Shown: positions 16,858-24,703, numbered from the stretch's first letter. The stretch: 64,000 nucleotides of DNA from Xanthobacteraceae bacterium (GCA_019454205.1 CP075369.1:2294001-2358000), one strand, 5' to 3'. Notes: generated from the sequence alone by a model not told the origin. Numbers and translations: made by a program.

Positions 16858-17276
16858 TCGACGAAACACTTCACCTTGCCACGGATCGTGACCGGCTTCG
16901 TCTTGTCTTTCTTGTTCGAGGAGCCGTAGGTCACTTCATAGGTGCCCGGCCAGTCGTCTTCGTCTTGCGGGTTGCGTTTGACGTTGACGTTGATGGTGTA
17001 GGTCTGCTCGCCGGAGCGCGCACCAAAGCGCACGCGGATAATGCCGCCTGCGCCGTAAAAACTTTTGACGTCGGATTTCTTGAATTCGATCTTCTTGCCG
17101 TCGAGTTCAAGTTCGGCGCCGAAGTTGATGAGGCCGGGTTCCGAGCGCGGCGTCGCGCCGCCGACCGCGAAGCGCGTCACGTTCTTGTCGTCGGCTTCGC
17201 AACTGAAACCGGCGGAAGCCTGCGCTGCGCCGGGAAACGCCGCGAGCGCCACAACCAGAAACAGAATACGCTTCAT
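16854..17276 (-). CDS. Exported hypothetical protein, tandem paralogue
   Basis: 140 aa with signal peptide MKRILFLVVALAAFPGAAQA. Mature part begins AGFSCEADDKNVTRFAVGG and ends GKVKCFVE, giving one cysteine near each end, probably disulfide-linked. The stretch LELDGKKIEFKKSDVKSFYG and GTYEVTYG are shared in outline with the two genes upstream (DDKNVAALIIEG, ISFSRNDVKSF-like, GTYVVR), marking a tandem family of small beta-rich periplasmic proteins. Family unknown. Confidence 0.65.
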   Translation of the reverse strand: MKRILFLVVALAAFPGAAQASAGFSCEADDKNVTRFAVGGATPRSEPGLINFGAELELDGKKIEFKKSDVKSFYGAGGIIRVRFGARSGEQTYTINVNVKRNPQDEDDWPGTYEVTYGSSNKKDKTKPVTIRGKVKCFVE

Positions 17277-17285
17277 CTTTCTCTC

Positions 17286-17684
17286 CTATCCGCCCGTGCA
17301 GGCGATGCGCCCGCTCACCGTCGCGCCGCCATAGCGCACGAAATATCCGCCGCCGTAATCCATCGGGCCGCTGCGGTCGATCGCGAGAATCTCGATCTCC
17401 ACCTCCTTGCCGTCCGGCAAGGTCTTGCGCACCAACATCCGGATTTCGCCGGTCCACGAAAACAGTTTCACGTCACCCGGCCCGAAGACGGTTTCGCCGA
17501 ACAGGTCGGTCTTCAGCACGCCTTCAAGCGTCGAAAAGCGGCTTTTGTCGTCCGGCATCACTGCCTGAAACTGTAACCGCTCGACCCCACGGTCGGCGGC
17601 AATGCAAAAGAGATTGGCTTCCGCCCGCGCGTGCCCGGCCACCACCACGCAGCCGGCAAGCGCAAGGGCTACCCGCCCGAACAT
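17286..17684 (-). CDS. Exported hypothetical protein, tandem paralogue
   Basis: 132 aa. Signal peptide MFGRVALALAGCVVVAGHARA, then ANLFCIAADRGVERLQFQAV, FGPGDVKLFSWTGEIRMLV and a C-terminal GGYFVRYGGATVSGRIACTGG. The two terminal cysteines and the G-DVK-F-W pattern place it with its two neighbours. Start overlaps the previous stop by 16 bases. Function unknown. Confidence 0.62.
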   Translation of the reverse strand: MFGRVALALAGCVVVAGHARAEANLFCIAADRGVERLQFQAVMPDDKSRFSTLEGVLKTDLFGETVFGPGDVKLFSWTGEIRMLVRKTLPDGKEVEIEILAIDRSGPMDYGGGYFVRYGGATVSGRIACTGG

Positions 17685-18064
17685 TTCACCTTGCCGCTTT
17701 TATTCTGTTTCGGCGCACGCACCACGTAGGTGCCCTCGAAGTCGAGGCCGTCGTCGCCTGCGGGCTTCGCATAGATGCGAACCTCCAGCGGACCCTGCGG
17801 AGTGCGCTTCACGATATGAATGGCGATGTTGTTGCCCCAGTTGAACGACTTCACGTCGTTTCTGGAAAACGCAATCGTCTTGCCCGGCTCGATCTCGAGT
17901 TCACCCCGGAACGAAGCCAGGTACTTTCCGTCACGCGAGGTAATGCCCTCGATGATCAGGGCCGCGACATTCTTGTCGTCGGCGGCGCAGTCGACATTGG
18001 CGGACGCAAACGCACCATGCACCATCGCGAGCAGGACGGCGGCGGTGAAGAAAACCCGTTTCAT
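17669..18064 (-). CDS. Exported hypothetical protein, first gene of tandem paralogue operon
   Basis: 131 aa from the ATG at 18064, chosen for the signal peptide MKRVFFTAAVLLAMVHGAFA. Mature: SANVDCAADDKNVAALIIEG, FSRNDVKSFNWGNNIAIHIV, FEGTYVVRAPKQNKSGKVKC. Shares the paired-cysteine, DDKNV and NDVKSF patterns with the genes downstream. The 156 bases to the divergent gene at 18221 should hold the promoter of this seven-gene run. Function unknown. Confidence 0.65.
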   Translation of the reverse strand: MKRVFFTAAVLLAMVHGAFASANVDCAADDKNVAALIIEGITSRDGKYLASFRGELEIEPGKTIAFSRNDVKSFNWGNNIAIHIVKRTPQGPLEVRIYAKPAGDDGLDFEGTYVVRAPKQNKSGKVKCSGG

Positions 18065-18220
18065 CAGTGTCTCCGGGAAAACCGCGCGGCTTATAGCCGA
18101 TCCGCTACATGGCGGAAATGACGAAAGCGCGAGCGGCCAGCTTTCCGCAACGGTCAAGGCCATGCGAAGGTCGCCGGATAGCTCGCCCAGCCGAAGATTC
18201 TTCCAGTCTCCCGAGCCGCC

Positions 18221-18727
18221 ATGAAACGCCTGTTCCCCCTCACCGCTTTCGTTCTCTGCCTCACTTCACCGGTGCCCGCACAAAGCTCCGACATCATCAA
18301 GCGCACTGAAGCGCCGAAGGAAGTGCTGGCCGCGATCACCTGCGATCACGTCCTCGATTACGTCACGCGCCAGCCCTTCGCCGGCGGCTGGCTCTGGCAA
18401 TTAAAGTGTCCTAGCAATCATGCGAACGAAGTCGCGGCACAGGTTTTCTCTCGCGACAGGGAAGGTAAAGACGCGAAGCTGATCCGCTTTCCCACCCCCT
18501 ACAAGGGCAAGGATACGCGGCTGGAGGAAATCTCGAACGTCGAAGTCTTCCCGGCCACGCGCGAGTTCAACCATCTCTTCATCAACCCGGAAGACGACGC
18601 GGTCTGCCGCACCGAGGCGCGCTGGATCGCACGCGATCCACTGAAGCCCGAACTGGTGTTCTGGCGCGAGACCAAGGATTGCGACGGCAAGCGCGGCTGG
18701 CGCGTGCTTGTGAACAGGAAGAAGTGA
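18221..18727 (+). CDS. Exported hypothetical protein
   Basis: 168 aa, signal peptide MKRLFPLTAFVLCLTSPVPAQ. Four cysteines (AITCDHV, LKCPSNH, AVCRTEA, KDCDGKRGW) suggest two disulfides in a periplasmic protein. The ending ETKDCDGKRGWRVLVN recalls the close of several DUF1176-like periplasmic proteins, but the similarity is weak. Divergent from the small-protein operon; may share its control. Confidence 0.6.
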   Translation: MKRLFPLTAFVLCLTSPVPAQSSDIIKRTEAPKEVLAAITCDHVLDYVTRQPFAGGWLWQLKCPSNHANEVAAQVFSRDREGKDAKLIRFPTPYKGKDTRLEEISNVEVFPATREFNHLFINPEDDAVCRTEARWIARDPLKPELVFWRETKDCDGKRGWRVLVNRKK

Positions 18728-18828
18728 CGCCACGCACACGGAACACCTTTGCGCCGGAAGGCTGAATCGACTCCCGTCCGCGCGCGGTCTAGCCTTCGGG
18801 ACAGATGCGGGCAGTCTGGAGTGGCGTC

Positions 18829-19269
18829 ATGAAACTGGTTACGGCAGCCGCGCTCGCGGCGCTTCTATCCGCAATCGCCGCGTTCGCAACCGCGGCTCCT
18901 GCCTCGGCCAAGGATGCAGCCGTCGCCGCCAATGCGCAGCCGTTCCGCGCTTATGGCATCAATCGTCCGCTGAATTATCGCTTCCCGGTGCTGCCGCGAA
19001 ATCACTCGTTCAATGCGCAGCGTCCGCATCACCCCGGCTGGCAGCATCGTCCACGCCGCCAGACCGGCTTCCCCATCCTGCGCGGGCCTGCGGTGATCTA
19101 TCAGAACGGCGAAATCGGATTGCCGGACGAGCGCGAGGACGTAACCGCGGCGATCCCCACCGCGCAGCCGGTAGTCCACCGCGTCGGCGATACCGGCCAG
19201 TGCAACGTGCAGCAGGTGCGCGTGCCCGGTTCGCAGGGCCGCACCACGGTCAACATCTGGCGCTGCTGA
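18829..19269 (+). CDS. Exported hypothetical protein rich in Pro/His/Arg
   Basis: 146 aa. ATG at 18829 has GGAG 8 bases upstream and begins a long signal peptide (KLVTAAALAALLSAIAAFAT...ASA). The mature part is rich in Asn, Arg, His and Pro (FNAQRPHHPGWQHRPRRQ) and ends with a cysteine pair (GQCNVQQVRVPG and NIWRC). Function unknown. Confidence 0.6.
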   Translation: MKLVTAAALAALLSAIAAFATAAPASAKDAAVAANAQPFRAYGINRPLNYRFPVLPRNHSFNAQRPHHPGWQHRPRRQTGFPILRGPAVIYQNGEIGLPDEREDVTAAIPTAQPVVHRVGDTGQCNVQQVRVPGSQGRTTVNIWRC

Positions 19270-19282
19270 GCCGGCAATAAAA

Positions 19283-19309
19283 AACCCGGCGCCGCGAAGG
19301 CGCCGGGTT
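19283..19309 (-). terminator. Rho-independent terminator, minus strand
   Basis: Perfect 11-bp stem: AACCCGGCGCC (19283-19293), loop GCGAA, GGCGCCGGGTT (19299-19309). On the minus strand the stem is followed by a U-rich run (the A-rich 19276-19284 stretch), so it terminates the 20223-19334 unit. On the plus strand no U-run follows. Confidence 0.88.
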
Positions 19310-19333
19310 CCGCTTCAATAGGAAAGCGGGCGC

Positions 19334-19624
19334 TTAGCCCATCTTGTTCTTCACTGCGCCGACGATGGCAGTCAGCACCGCGCCAGCGACACCGCCGCCG
19401 ACCAGGCTGCCACCAATGGCAGCGGGATCGCCGCTCGCAACCGTGCCCTGCAGCGCCGGGATCAGCGCCTGAAGAATCTGGCCGCCGATACCGCCACCGA
19501 CCGCGCCGATGATGATGTTGCCGATCGGGCCGGCAGTGAGGTTCTTCAACGTCTGACCGATGGCAGTTCCGCCGATTGCGCCTGCGATGGCCTGAACAAT
19601 GATATTGATGATGGTTGGCGACAT
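19334..19624 (-). CDS. Glycine-zipper hydrophobic small protein
   Basis: 96 aa from ATG 19624, with AGGAGG 6 bases upstream. Almost wholly made of Gly/Ala/Ile segments: IINIIVQAIAGAIGGTAIG, LTAGPIGNIIIGAVGGGIGG and GGSLVGGGVAGAVLTAIVG, the GxxxG pattern of glycine zippers in pore-forming or membrane-inserting peptides. Ends KNKMG. No signal peptide. Same transcription unit as the peptidoglycan-binding gene upstream, 116 bases away. Function unknown; a structural membrane protein or a bacteriocin-like peptide are both possible. Confidence 0.65.
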   Translation of the reverse strand: MSPTIINIIVQAIAGAIGGTAIGQTLKNLTAGPIGNIIIGAVGGGIGGQILQALIPALQGTVASGDPAAIGGSLVGGGVAGAVLTAIVGAVKNKMG

Positions 19625-19740
19625 AGGCGCCTCCTGTGTTTGCCCCGCGCGAAGATGAAACCCGGCCGGCCGCCCCCACGGAGCCGGTTCGGCTGCCGGT
19701 AGACGCACCCGCCGCGGGAAGCGGCGGATGCGAAACTCCG

Positions 19741-20223
19741 CTACTTCTTCGTGAACACGCCGGTGATGGTGTCCCAGATGCTGCGCGCGGCTTTCGTCCC
19801 GAAATCGAGGATCGAACCTGCGATGACGTTCGGCGTCATTTCCTTCGCGAACATCTTGGTCTTCGAGAGCGTGAGCGGACCGGCGACGCCGTCGGCCGGA
19901 ATGCCGTTCTTCTTCTGGAATTCCTTGACCGCATTCGCGGTCGCCGGACCATAGCGGCCGTCGGCGGTGATGCCGAGTTCGGTCTGGAGCTTCTTCACCG
20001 TCTCGCCCACCGAGCCGACGGTCAGCAGCACAAGCTGCGGCAGACCCATGTGCGTGAAGGTGTCGGGACCGGCCACGCCGTCGACTGCGATCTTTTCCTT
20101 GGCCTGATACTCGCGCAGCGCTTTCTCCGTCGCCGGACCGAACTGTCCGTCCACGGTCACGCCGAGTTTCTCCTGCAACAACTTAACCGGCTCGCCGGCC
20201 ATGCCCGCTTTGAGGATAGTCAT
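19741..20223 (-). CDS. Protein with two peptidoglycan-binding (PGB_1) repeats
   Basis: 160 aa from the ATG at 20223, which has GGAG upstream. Two tandem PGB_1 units: MAGEPVKLLQEKLGVTVDG with FGPATEKALREYQ, and SVGETVKKLQTELGITADG with YGPATANAVKEFQKKNGI. Each unit ends in a VDGVAGP or ADGVAGP turn. The C-terminal 45 residues (SKTKMFAKEMTPNVIAG...GVFTKK) are unrelated. No signal peptide and no catalytic domain, which is unusual for a wall-binding protein, so another export route or a cytoplasmic role must be considered. Confidence 0.82.
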   Translation of the reverse strand: MTILKAGMAGEPVKLLQEKLGVTVDGQFGPATEKALREYQAKEKIAVDGVAGPDTFTHMGLPQLVLLTVGSVGETVKKLQTELGITADGRYGPATANAVKEFQKKNGIPADGVAGPLTLSKTKMFAKEMTPNVIAGSILDFGTKAARSIWDTITGVFTKK

Positions 20224-20343
20224 TTCCCAACTCCATGAGAATCCAAGACCGGGAACATGATACCGCGCGCCCAGTAACACAATGGCTACGGCGACGGCGT
20301 TCTACTTATGGAGCGAAAAAATTTTGCGGAAAATGCAGGCAGG

Positions 20344-20913
20344 TCAGCGCACGGAAGCCGTTCGCACGGGCACGATCCGCCTTGCCGCTGCGTAAACCGC
20401 AAGACCGAACGCCACGTAGAACAGCGTTACCGTAAGGTACATCGGGAAATACCGCGTCACGCGCGAGACATACTCCGCGATTCCGAGCATGTAGAATTCG
20501 CTGCCGAAGAAGTAGCCGAGATTGGAAATAATAAAAAAGACAGCCGTACCGGCGACGACGAAGCAGACGAACTTTCCGGCCGTCACCACGTCGATCTTTT
20601 CCTCGCCGCGCAACGCGCGGCCCGCGAACCACAACGCACCGTAAGCAGGCGCGAGCAGCGCATAGCCCGAACTCATGCAGGCATCCGCAACCTTGACCCA
20701 GCCGATCGCAAACGCATCGAGCGCAACCGCTTCGACGAGCAGCGCGCCGAGAAACCACACCGGCGCAACCAGCAACCCGGCGAGGAAGAACACCCCGGTC
20801 GAAGCGTCCGGCGCGATGTTGCCGATACCGAAGTGATGCACCCGCGTAACCGCCATGAGCAGTGCGAGCGCAGCGGCGGCGACAATCTGGGCTTTCGGTT
20901 TCAGAACGAACAT
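20344..20913 (-). CDS. btuM: BtuM-like vitamin B12 importer (solitary ECF S-component-like)
   Basis: 189 aa, about six helices. ATG at 20913 chosen because the frame upstream is not membrane-like. The segment after helix 2 reads WVKVADACMSSGYALLAPAY followed by LWFAGR; proteobacterial BtuM has the same pattern, with a cysteine that ligates cobalt of cobalamin and drives decyanation (Cys79 here, Cys80 in the studied Thiobacillus protein). VTRVHHFGIGNIAPDAST and EYVSRVTRYFPMYLTVTLFY also fit. No EcfA/EcfT genes are nearby, as usual for BtuM. Assignment is from memory of the family. Confidence 0.72.
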   Translation of the reverse strand: MFVLKPKAQIVAAAALALLMAVTRVHHFGIGNIAPDASTGVFFLAGLLVAPVWFLGALLVEAVALDAFAIGWVKVADACMSSGYALLAPAYGALWFAGRALRGEEKIDVVTAGKFVCFVVAGTAVFFIISNLGYFFGSEFYMLGIAEYVSRVTRYFPMYLTVTLFYVAFGLAVYAAARRIVPVRTASVR

Positions 20914-20999
20914 GGCGCATTCCGGATCAGGGGAAATTTGCGGCAACCTAGGACCACCCCCACCCCGACGCAAGTGCAGCATTTCCCGGTGGAACCGGC

Positions 21000-21060
21000 T
21001 ATCCTGCTTGACCCGGACCGGCTGCCAAGCAATCGTCCGGCCAAATAACGAAGCAGGATC
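21000..21060. other. Nested inverted repeat in the btuM/21067 divergent region
   Basis: ATCCTGCTT (21001-21009) pairs with AAGCAGGAT (21051-21059), and inside it GTCCGG and CCGGAC-type arms also pair. The result is a two-tier hairpin of about 60 bases immediately before the start at 21067 on the plus strand and about 90 bases upstream of btuM. It lacks a U-run, and no cobalamin-box consensus was found. Confidence 0.45.
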
Positions 21061-21066
21061 GTACCC

Positions 21067-21528
21067 ATGAAAGTCAGGCTTGCGGCAGCCATCGCGCTCC
21101 TTGGCCTTTGCCTCTCCGCGAACCCGGCCCCGGCCGCAAGCTGGCTGGAAATGAACTTCGGCCTGCTCGGCGGCCCCGGCTACGACGGCGCTGTGCCGGA
21201 GTGCGATTGGGGCCTTGGCACGATCACCTCGCGCTTCCATGCCAAGGAGCAGCACTTCTGGGCATCCGACGCGCGCATCGAAACCTTCGCCGACGTGAAA
21301 CAGATCGCGTTCCGCCCGTGGAGCGACAAGCTGATTCCCCGCCGCTACTGCGAAGCGAAGGTGCTGGTCTCAAGCGCACATTATAATGCGCAGCGCTGGA
21401 CCAAGGTTTACTACTCGATCGGCGAAGACACCGGCTTCGCCGGCTTCACTTGGGGCGTGACATGGTGCGTGGTCGGCCTGGACCGCAACCTCGCCTACGC
21501 GCCGCGCTGCCGCGCCGCGAGACCGTAA
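21067..21528 (+). CDS. Exported hypothetical protein
   Basis: 153 aa. Signal peptide MKVRLAAAIALLGLCLSANP...AA, then SWLEMNFGLLGGPGYDGAVPECDWG, a conserved-looking opening. Four cysteines (PECDWG, RRYCEAK, TWCVVG, PRCRAA) suggest two disulfides. Ends two bases before the RNase T2 start, so probably cotranscribed with it. Function unknown. Confidence 0.65.
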   Translation: MKVRLAAAIALLGLCLSANPAPAASWLEMNFGLLGGPGYDGAVPECDWGLGTITSRFHAKEQHFWASDARIETFADVKQIAFRPWSDKLIPRRYCEAKVLVSSAHYNAQRWTKVYYSIGEDTGFAGFTWGVTWCVVGLDRNLAYAPRCRAARP

Positions 21529-21530
21529 TC

Positions 21531-22190
21531 ATGCGCAGACTGCTGATCGCCGCTGCTTTCTTGCTCGCGGCTTCTTCGGGTCAGGCACAACAACAGCAAT
21601 ACGGCGAACCGGGACAGTTCGACTTCTATGTCCTCGCCCTGTCGTGGTCGCCTTCGTATTGCGAGTCGGCGGGGAATCGCGCCGATCCGCAACAATGCAG
21701 CCGCCGCGGCGCGCGGCCCTATGCCTTCGTGGTGCACGGTCTCTGGCCGCAATACGAGCGGGGCTTTCCGTCTGATTGCGTCTACAACCCGCCCTACGTT
21801 CCCAACCAGCTCGTCAACAGCATGCTCGACGTGATGCCGAGCCGGCGTCTGGTCATCTACCAGTGGCGCAAGCACGGCACCTGCTCCGGCCTGAATTCGG
21901 CGGAGTATTTCGCGCTGATGCGCAAGGCGTTCGAGAAGGTGAAGATCCCGCCGAAGTTCGCCCAGTCCACCGAGTATCAGACGGTGTCGCCGCCCGAAGT
22001 CGAGAATGCCTTCCGCGCCGCCAATCCGAAGCTGGAAGCGGAGATGATCGCGGTCACCTGCGACCGCCGCAATCTTCGCGAAGTGCGCATCTGCCTGACC
22101 AAGGATCTCGAATTCCGGAGCTGCCCGCAGGTGGACCGTCAAGCCTGCCGCAACCCGCGCATCGTGCTGCCGCCCGTGCGCGGCGGCTGA
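21531..22190 (+). CDS. Secreted ribonuclease T2 family protein
   Basis: 219 aa. Signal peptide MRRLLIAAAFLLAASSGQAQ. Both catalytic segments are present: CAS I in AFVVHGLWPQ and CAS II in VIYQWRKHGTCSG, with the two active-site histidines and the CAS II lysine; FDFYVLALSWSPSYC is the typical family start. T2 enzymes cut RNA non-specifically through a 2',3'-cyclic phosphate, here in the periplasm or outside the cell. Cysteine number fits the disulfide-rich fold. The first ATG after the upstream stop was used. Confidence 0.92.
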   Translation: MRRLLIAAAFLLAASSGQAQQQQYGEPGQFDFYVLALSWSPSYCESAGNRADPQQCSRRGARPYAFVVHGLWPQYERGFPSDCVYNPPYVPNQLVNSMLDVMPSRRLVIYQWRKHGTCSGLNSAEYFALMRKAFEKVKIPPKFAQSTEYQTVSPPEVENAFRAANPKLEAEMIAVTCDRRNLREVRICLTKDLEFRSCPQVDRQACRNPRIVLPPVRGG

Positions 22191-22206
22191 CCGGCGGCCG
22201 CGCCGG

Positions 22207-23043
22207 ATGAATTACCGGCACCGTTTCCACGCCGGCAACTTTGCCGATGTCTTCAAGCACGCGGTCTATCTGCGCGTGCTCGCGCACCTGAACAAGAAGG
22301 ACGCCGTCTATCGCGTGCTCGATACCCACGCAGGCAGCGGCCGTTACACGCTCGCCGACACCGCGACGAAACCCGGCGAGTTTCGGGGCGGCATTGCACG
22401 CATTTACGAGACCCCGCCCGCGGGCGAAGCCGGCGAATTGCTGGCGGACTATCTCCGCATCGTCCGCGAAACGAACGACGGCGGCGAACTGCGCCACTAT
22501 CCCGGCTCGCCTGCGATCGCGGCGGCCGTGGCCGGCAGGAACAAGCTGGTGTTCTGCGAGGCCGATGAAGACGCCTTCAGCGGCCTTGCGAAATTCGCGT
22601 CCAGGCACCGCAACGCGGCCGCGCGCCACATGGACGGCTATCAGGCGTTAAAGGCGATGCTGCCGTTTCCCGAACGCCGCGGCGTGGTCCTGATCGACCC
22701 GCCGTTCGAACACGCCAACGAATTCGCGAACATCGCCGCCGGAATTGGCGAAGCGATGCAGCGCTTCGCGACCGCGACCTATCTGGTCTGGTATCCGCTG
22801 AAGAACCGGCATGATACCGCCGCCGCGGTTCGCCGCATCGCACGCGCGGCGGAAGGGCGTGAAGCGCTGAAGCTGGAAATCGAAATCGCCCCGCCCCGCG
22901 CCGATGGCGCGCTGACGGCATGCGGCATACTGGCGATCAATCCGCCATGGACGCTGGCGCGGGAATGCCACGTGATGCTGCCCGCATTGCGGGACGCGAT
23001 GGCGCAGGATCGTGCGGCGGCGCGTATTGAGCCTATGGATTAG
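22207..23043 (+). CDS. rlmJ: 23S rRNA (adenine(2030)-N6)-methyltransferase
   Basis: 278 aa. Starts MNYRHRFHAGNFADVFKHAV, the hallmark RlmJ N-terminus; SAM-binding region VLDTHAGSGRYTL, and the N6-adenine catalytic motif DPPF in VLIDPPFEHANEF. Modifies A2030 in 23S rRNA during ribosome assembly. Follows RNase T2 by 16 bases. Length is typical for the family. Confidence 0.93.
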   Translation: MNYRHRFHAGNFADVFKHAVYLRVLAHLNKKDAVYRVLDTHAGSGRYTLADTATKPGEFRGGIARIYETPPAGEAGELLADYLRIVRETNDGGELRHYPGSPAIAAAVAGRNKLVFCEADEDAFSGLAKFASRHRNAAARHMDGYQALKAMLPFPERRGVVLIDPPFEHANEFANIAAGIGEAMQRFATATYLVWYPLKNRHDTAAAVRRIARAAEGREALKLEIEIAPPRADGALTACGILAINPPWTLARECHVMLPALRDAMAQDRAAARIEPMD

Positions 23044-23146
23044 GCAGAACTGCTTTTCAACCGGCCCCGGATGCCCTACGATTTTTGCGCAGGAAAAAGA
23101 GCCGCACCACAAGCGGCCGAGGAAACATTCAAGGGGGAAAAGGCGC

Positions 23147-23359
23147 ATGCCTACCGGTACGGTGAAGTTCTTTAATTCCGAAAAAGGCTACGGATTCATT
23201 CAGCCCGACGGCGGCGGACGCGATGTTTTCGTCCATGTCTCCGCGGTGATGGCTTCGGGACTGGGCACGTTGAACGAAGGACAGCGCGTTTCGTTCGAGA
23301 TGGAAGACGACAAGCGCGGCAAGGGACCGAAAGCGGTCAATCTCAAAGGGGCGGCCTGA
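23147..23359 (+). CDS. Cold-shock (CspA) family RNA chaperone
   Basis: 70 aa, single OB fold. RNP1-like KGYGFIQPDGGG and RNP2-like DVFVHVSAV are intact. Begins MPTGTVKFFNSEKGYGF. AAGGGGGAAAAGG precedes the ATG at 23147, and a short GCCGC/GCGGC hairpin (23101-23117) sits in the leader. Binds single-stranded RNA/DNA and melts RNA structure. An in-frame open region upstream of the ATG from 23012 is not conserved. Confidence 0.93.
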   Translation: MPTGTVKFFNSEKGYGFIQPDGGGRDVFVHVSAVMASGLGTLNEGQRVSFEMEDDKRGKGPKAVNLKGAA

Positions 23360-23385
23360 GCGATCGGGCCGTCTGTTCAATCCAT

Positions 23386-23991
23386 ATGGTGACGTTACGC
23401 AGTTCGCCGCCCTCTCCGTTCGGGCGGAAAGTGAAAATCGCCGCCAATCTGCTTGGGCTGATGGGCGATATCAAAATCGAGAACACCGATACCACCGATC
23501 CTTCCGATCCGATCCGGAAGCAGAACCCGCTCGGGAAAATTCCCGCGCTGGTTCTGGAAGACGGCATGGTGCTCTACGATTCCCGCGTCATTCTCGAATA
23601 CCTCGACTTCAAGGCAGGCGGCGGGAAGATCCTTCCCGCTTCCGGCATGGCGCGGATCGAGGCGTTGCGTCTGCAAGCGCTGGCTGACGGCATCATGGAT
23701 GCCGGCATCCTGCGGATGTACGAAATCCGCTGGCGGCCGGAAGACCGCCGCGAGGAAAAGTGGGTGACGCATCAATCCGGCAAGATGGAGCGCGCACTCG
23801 CAACGCTGGAAGCCTCGCCGCCTCAGCTGTCGAAGCTGCCGGACGTCGGCCAGATCGCACTGGCCTGTGCGCTCGGCTATCTCGACTTCCGTTTCGAGGG
23901 AAAGTGGCGCGCGGCGTACCCGAAACTGGTGAATTGGCTCGACGATTTCGCCGCCGCGGTGCCCGCGTACGAAGCGACCAAACCGCACTGA
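23386..23991 (+). CDS. Glutathione S-transferase family protein
   Basis: 201 aa. N-terminal thioredoxin-like domain: TLRSSPPSPFGRKVKIAANLLG, NPLGKIPALVLEDG with the cis-proline, and YDSRVILEYLD. The catalytic position near SPPSP holds a serine rather than cysteine. Helical C-domain with VGQIALACALGYLDFR. Substrate unknown. Not close to the GST at 5881. Ends 64 bases before a bidirectional-looking hairpin. Confidence 0.86.
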   Translation: MVTLRSSPPSPFGRKVKIAANLLGLMGDIKIENTDTTDPSDPIRKQNPLGKIPALVLEDGMVLYDSRVILEYLDFKAGGGKILPASGMARIEALRLQALADGIMDAGILRMYEIRWRPEDRREEKWVTHQSGKMERALATLEASPPQLSKLPDVGQIALACALGYLDFRFEGKWRAAYPKLVNWLDDFAAAVPAYEATKPH

Positions 23992-24054
23992 ACGCGGCGA
24001 AGGACAGGCCGAAGGCGAAACAAAAAACGGAACGAACAAGCCGCACGAAAAGAA

Positions 24055-24082
24055 AAAGCCCCGGACTTTCGTCCGGGGCTTT
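24055..24082 (-). terminator. Rho-independent terminator between convergent genes
   Basis: Perfect 12-bp stem AAAGCCCCGGAC (24055-24066), loop TTTC, GTCCGGGGCTTT (24071-24082). On the minus strand a U-rich run follows (A-rich 24049-24057), so it ends the outer-membrane gene at 24104. On the plus strand TTTCTCGTTT follows, so it may also serve the GST gene. Confidence 0.88.
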
Positions 24083-24103
24083 CTCGTTTCGGATCGTTAC
24101 GGC

Positions 24104-24703
24104 TTAGCGGCCGAAGCGATAGTTCAGACCGAACTTGACGGTCGAGATGTCGGTGCCGCCGAGGGTCACGTTGTTGTCGAAGTTGTAGTACGCGTACTCA
24201 ACCTTCGCGGACCAGTTCGGAGCGAACGCCCATTCGATACCGAGGCCGAGCGTGTAGCCGGTGTCGGAGTCGTGAACGCCAGCAACCGCGTTGCGGTTAA
24301 ACGCAACACCGCCGGTGCCGTAGAACAGCGTGCGGTCGACCGCGTAGCCGAGACGCGCGCGGACGGTGCCGAGGTAATCGATGTGCGAGTGAACGCCAGC
24401 GATCGAGTCGTTCATGTCAGTGCCGGTGATGTCAGCCTCGAGACCGAACACCCAGTTCGGCGAGAACTGCCAGTTGTAACCAGCCTGCAGACCGCCAACG
24501 AAACCGGTCGGCTCGAGGCCGCTGTCAGTGTCCGACCAGCCGTAGCCGACGTGACCACCGAAGTAGAAACCGGTCCAGTCGAACACGCGGACGACCGGCG
24601 CCTTGTAGTAAGGCTGACGCACCGGAACGTCGGCAGCCGACACCGGCGACGCGGCAACCAGAACAGCCAGCGAAACGCCAGCGAGCAAAATCTTCTTCAT
24701 CAC
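24104..24703 (-). CDS. Outer-membrane beta-barrel protein, Omp31/porin-opacity type
   Basis: 199 aa. Signal peptide MKKILLAGVSLAVLVAASPVSA. The opening VFDWTGFYFGGHVGYGWSD and the final strand KFGLNYRFGR are typical of the eight-stranded Omp25/Omp31-like barrels of Hyphomicrobiales. Strands alternate with glycine-rich turns such as VGGLQAGYNW and ARLGYAVDRTLFYGTGGVAF. Probable role is envelope integrity and surface interaction. 276 bases without a gene lie upstream and hold nothing recognised. Confidence 0.88.
   Translation of the reverse strand: MMKKILLAGVSLAVLVAASPVSAADVPVRQPYYKAPVVRVFDWTGFYFGGHVGYGWSDTDSGLEPTGFVGGLQAGYNWQFSPNWVFGLEADITGTDMNDSIAGVHSHIDYLGTVRARLGYAVDRTLFYGTGGVAFNRNAVAGVHDSDTGYTLGLGIEWAFAPNWSAKVEYAYYNFDNNVTLGGTDISTVKFGLNYRFGR

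Noticed and set aside
20914..21066. Cobalamin riboswitch ahead of btuM
   Set aside because: No cobalamin-box consensus, and the interval is too short for the usual class together with a leader.
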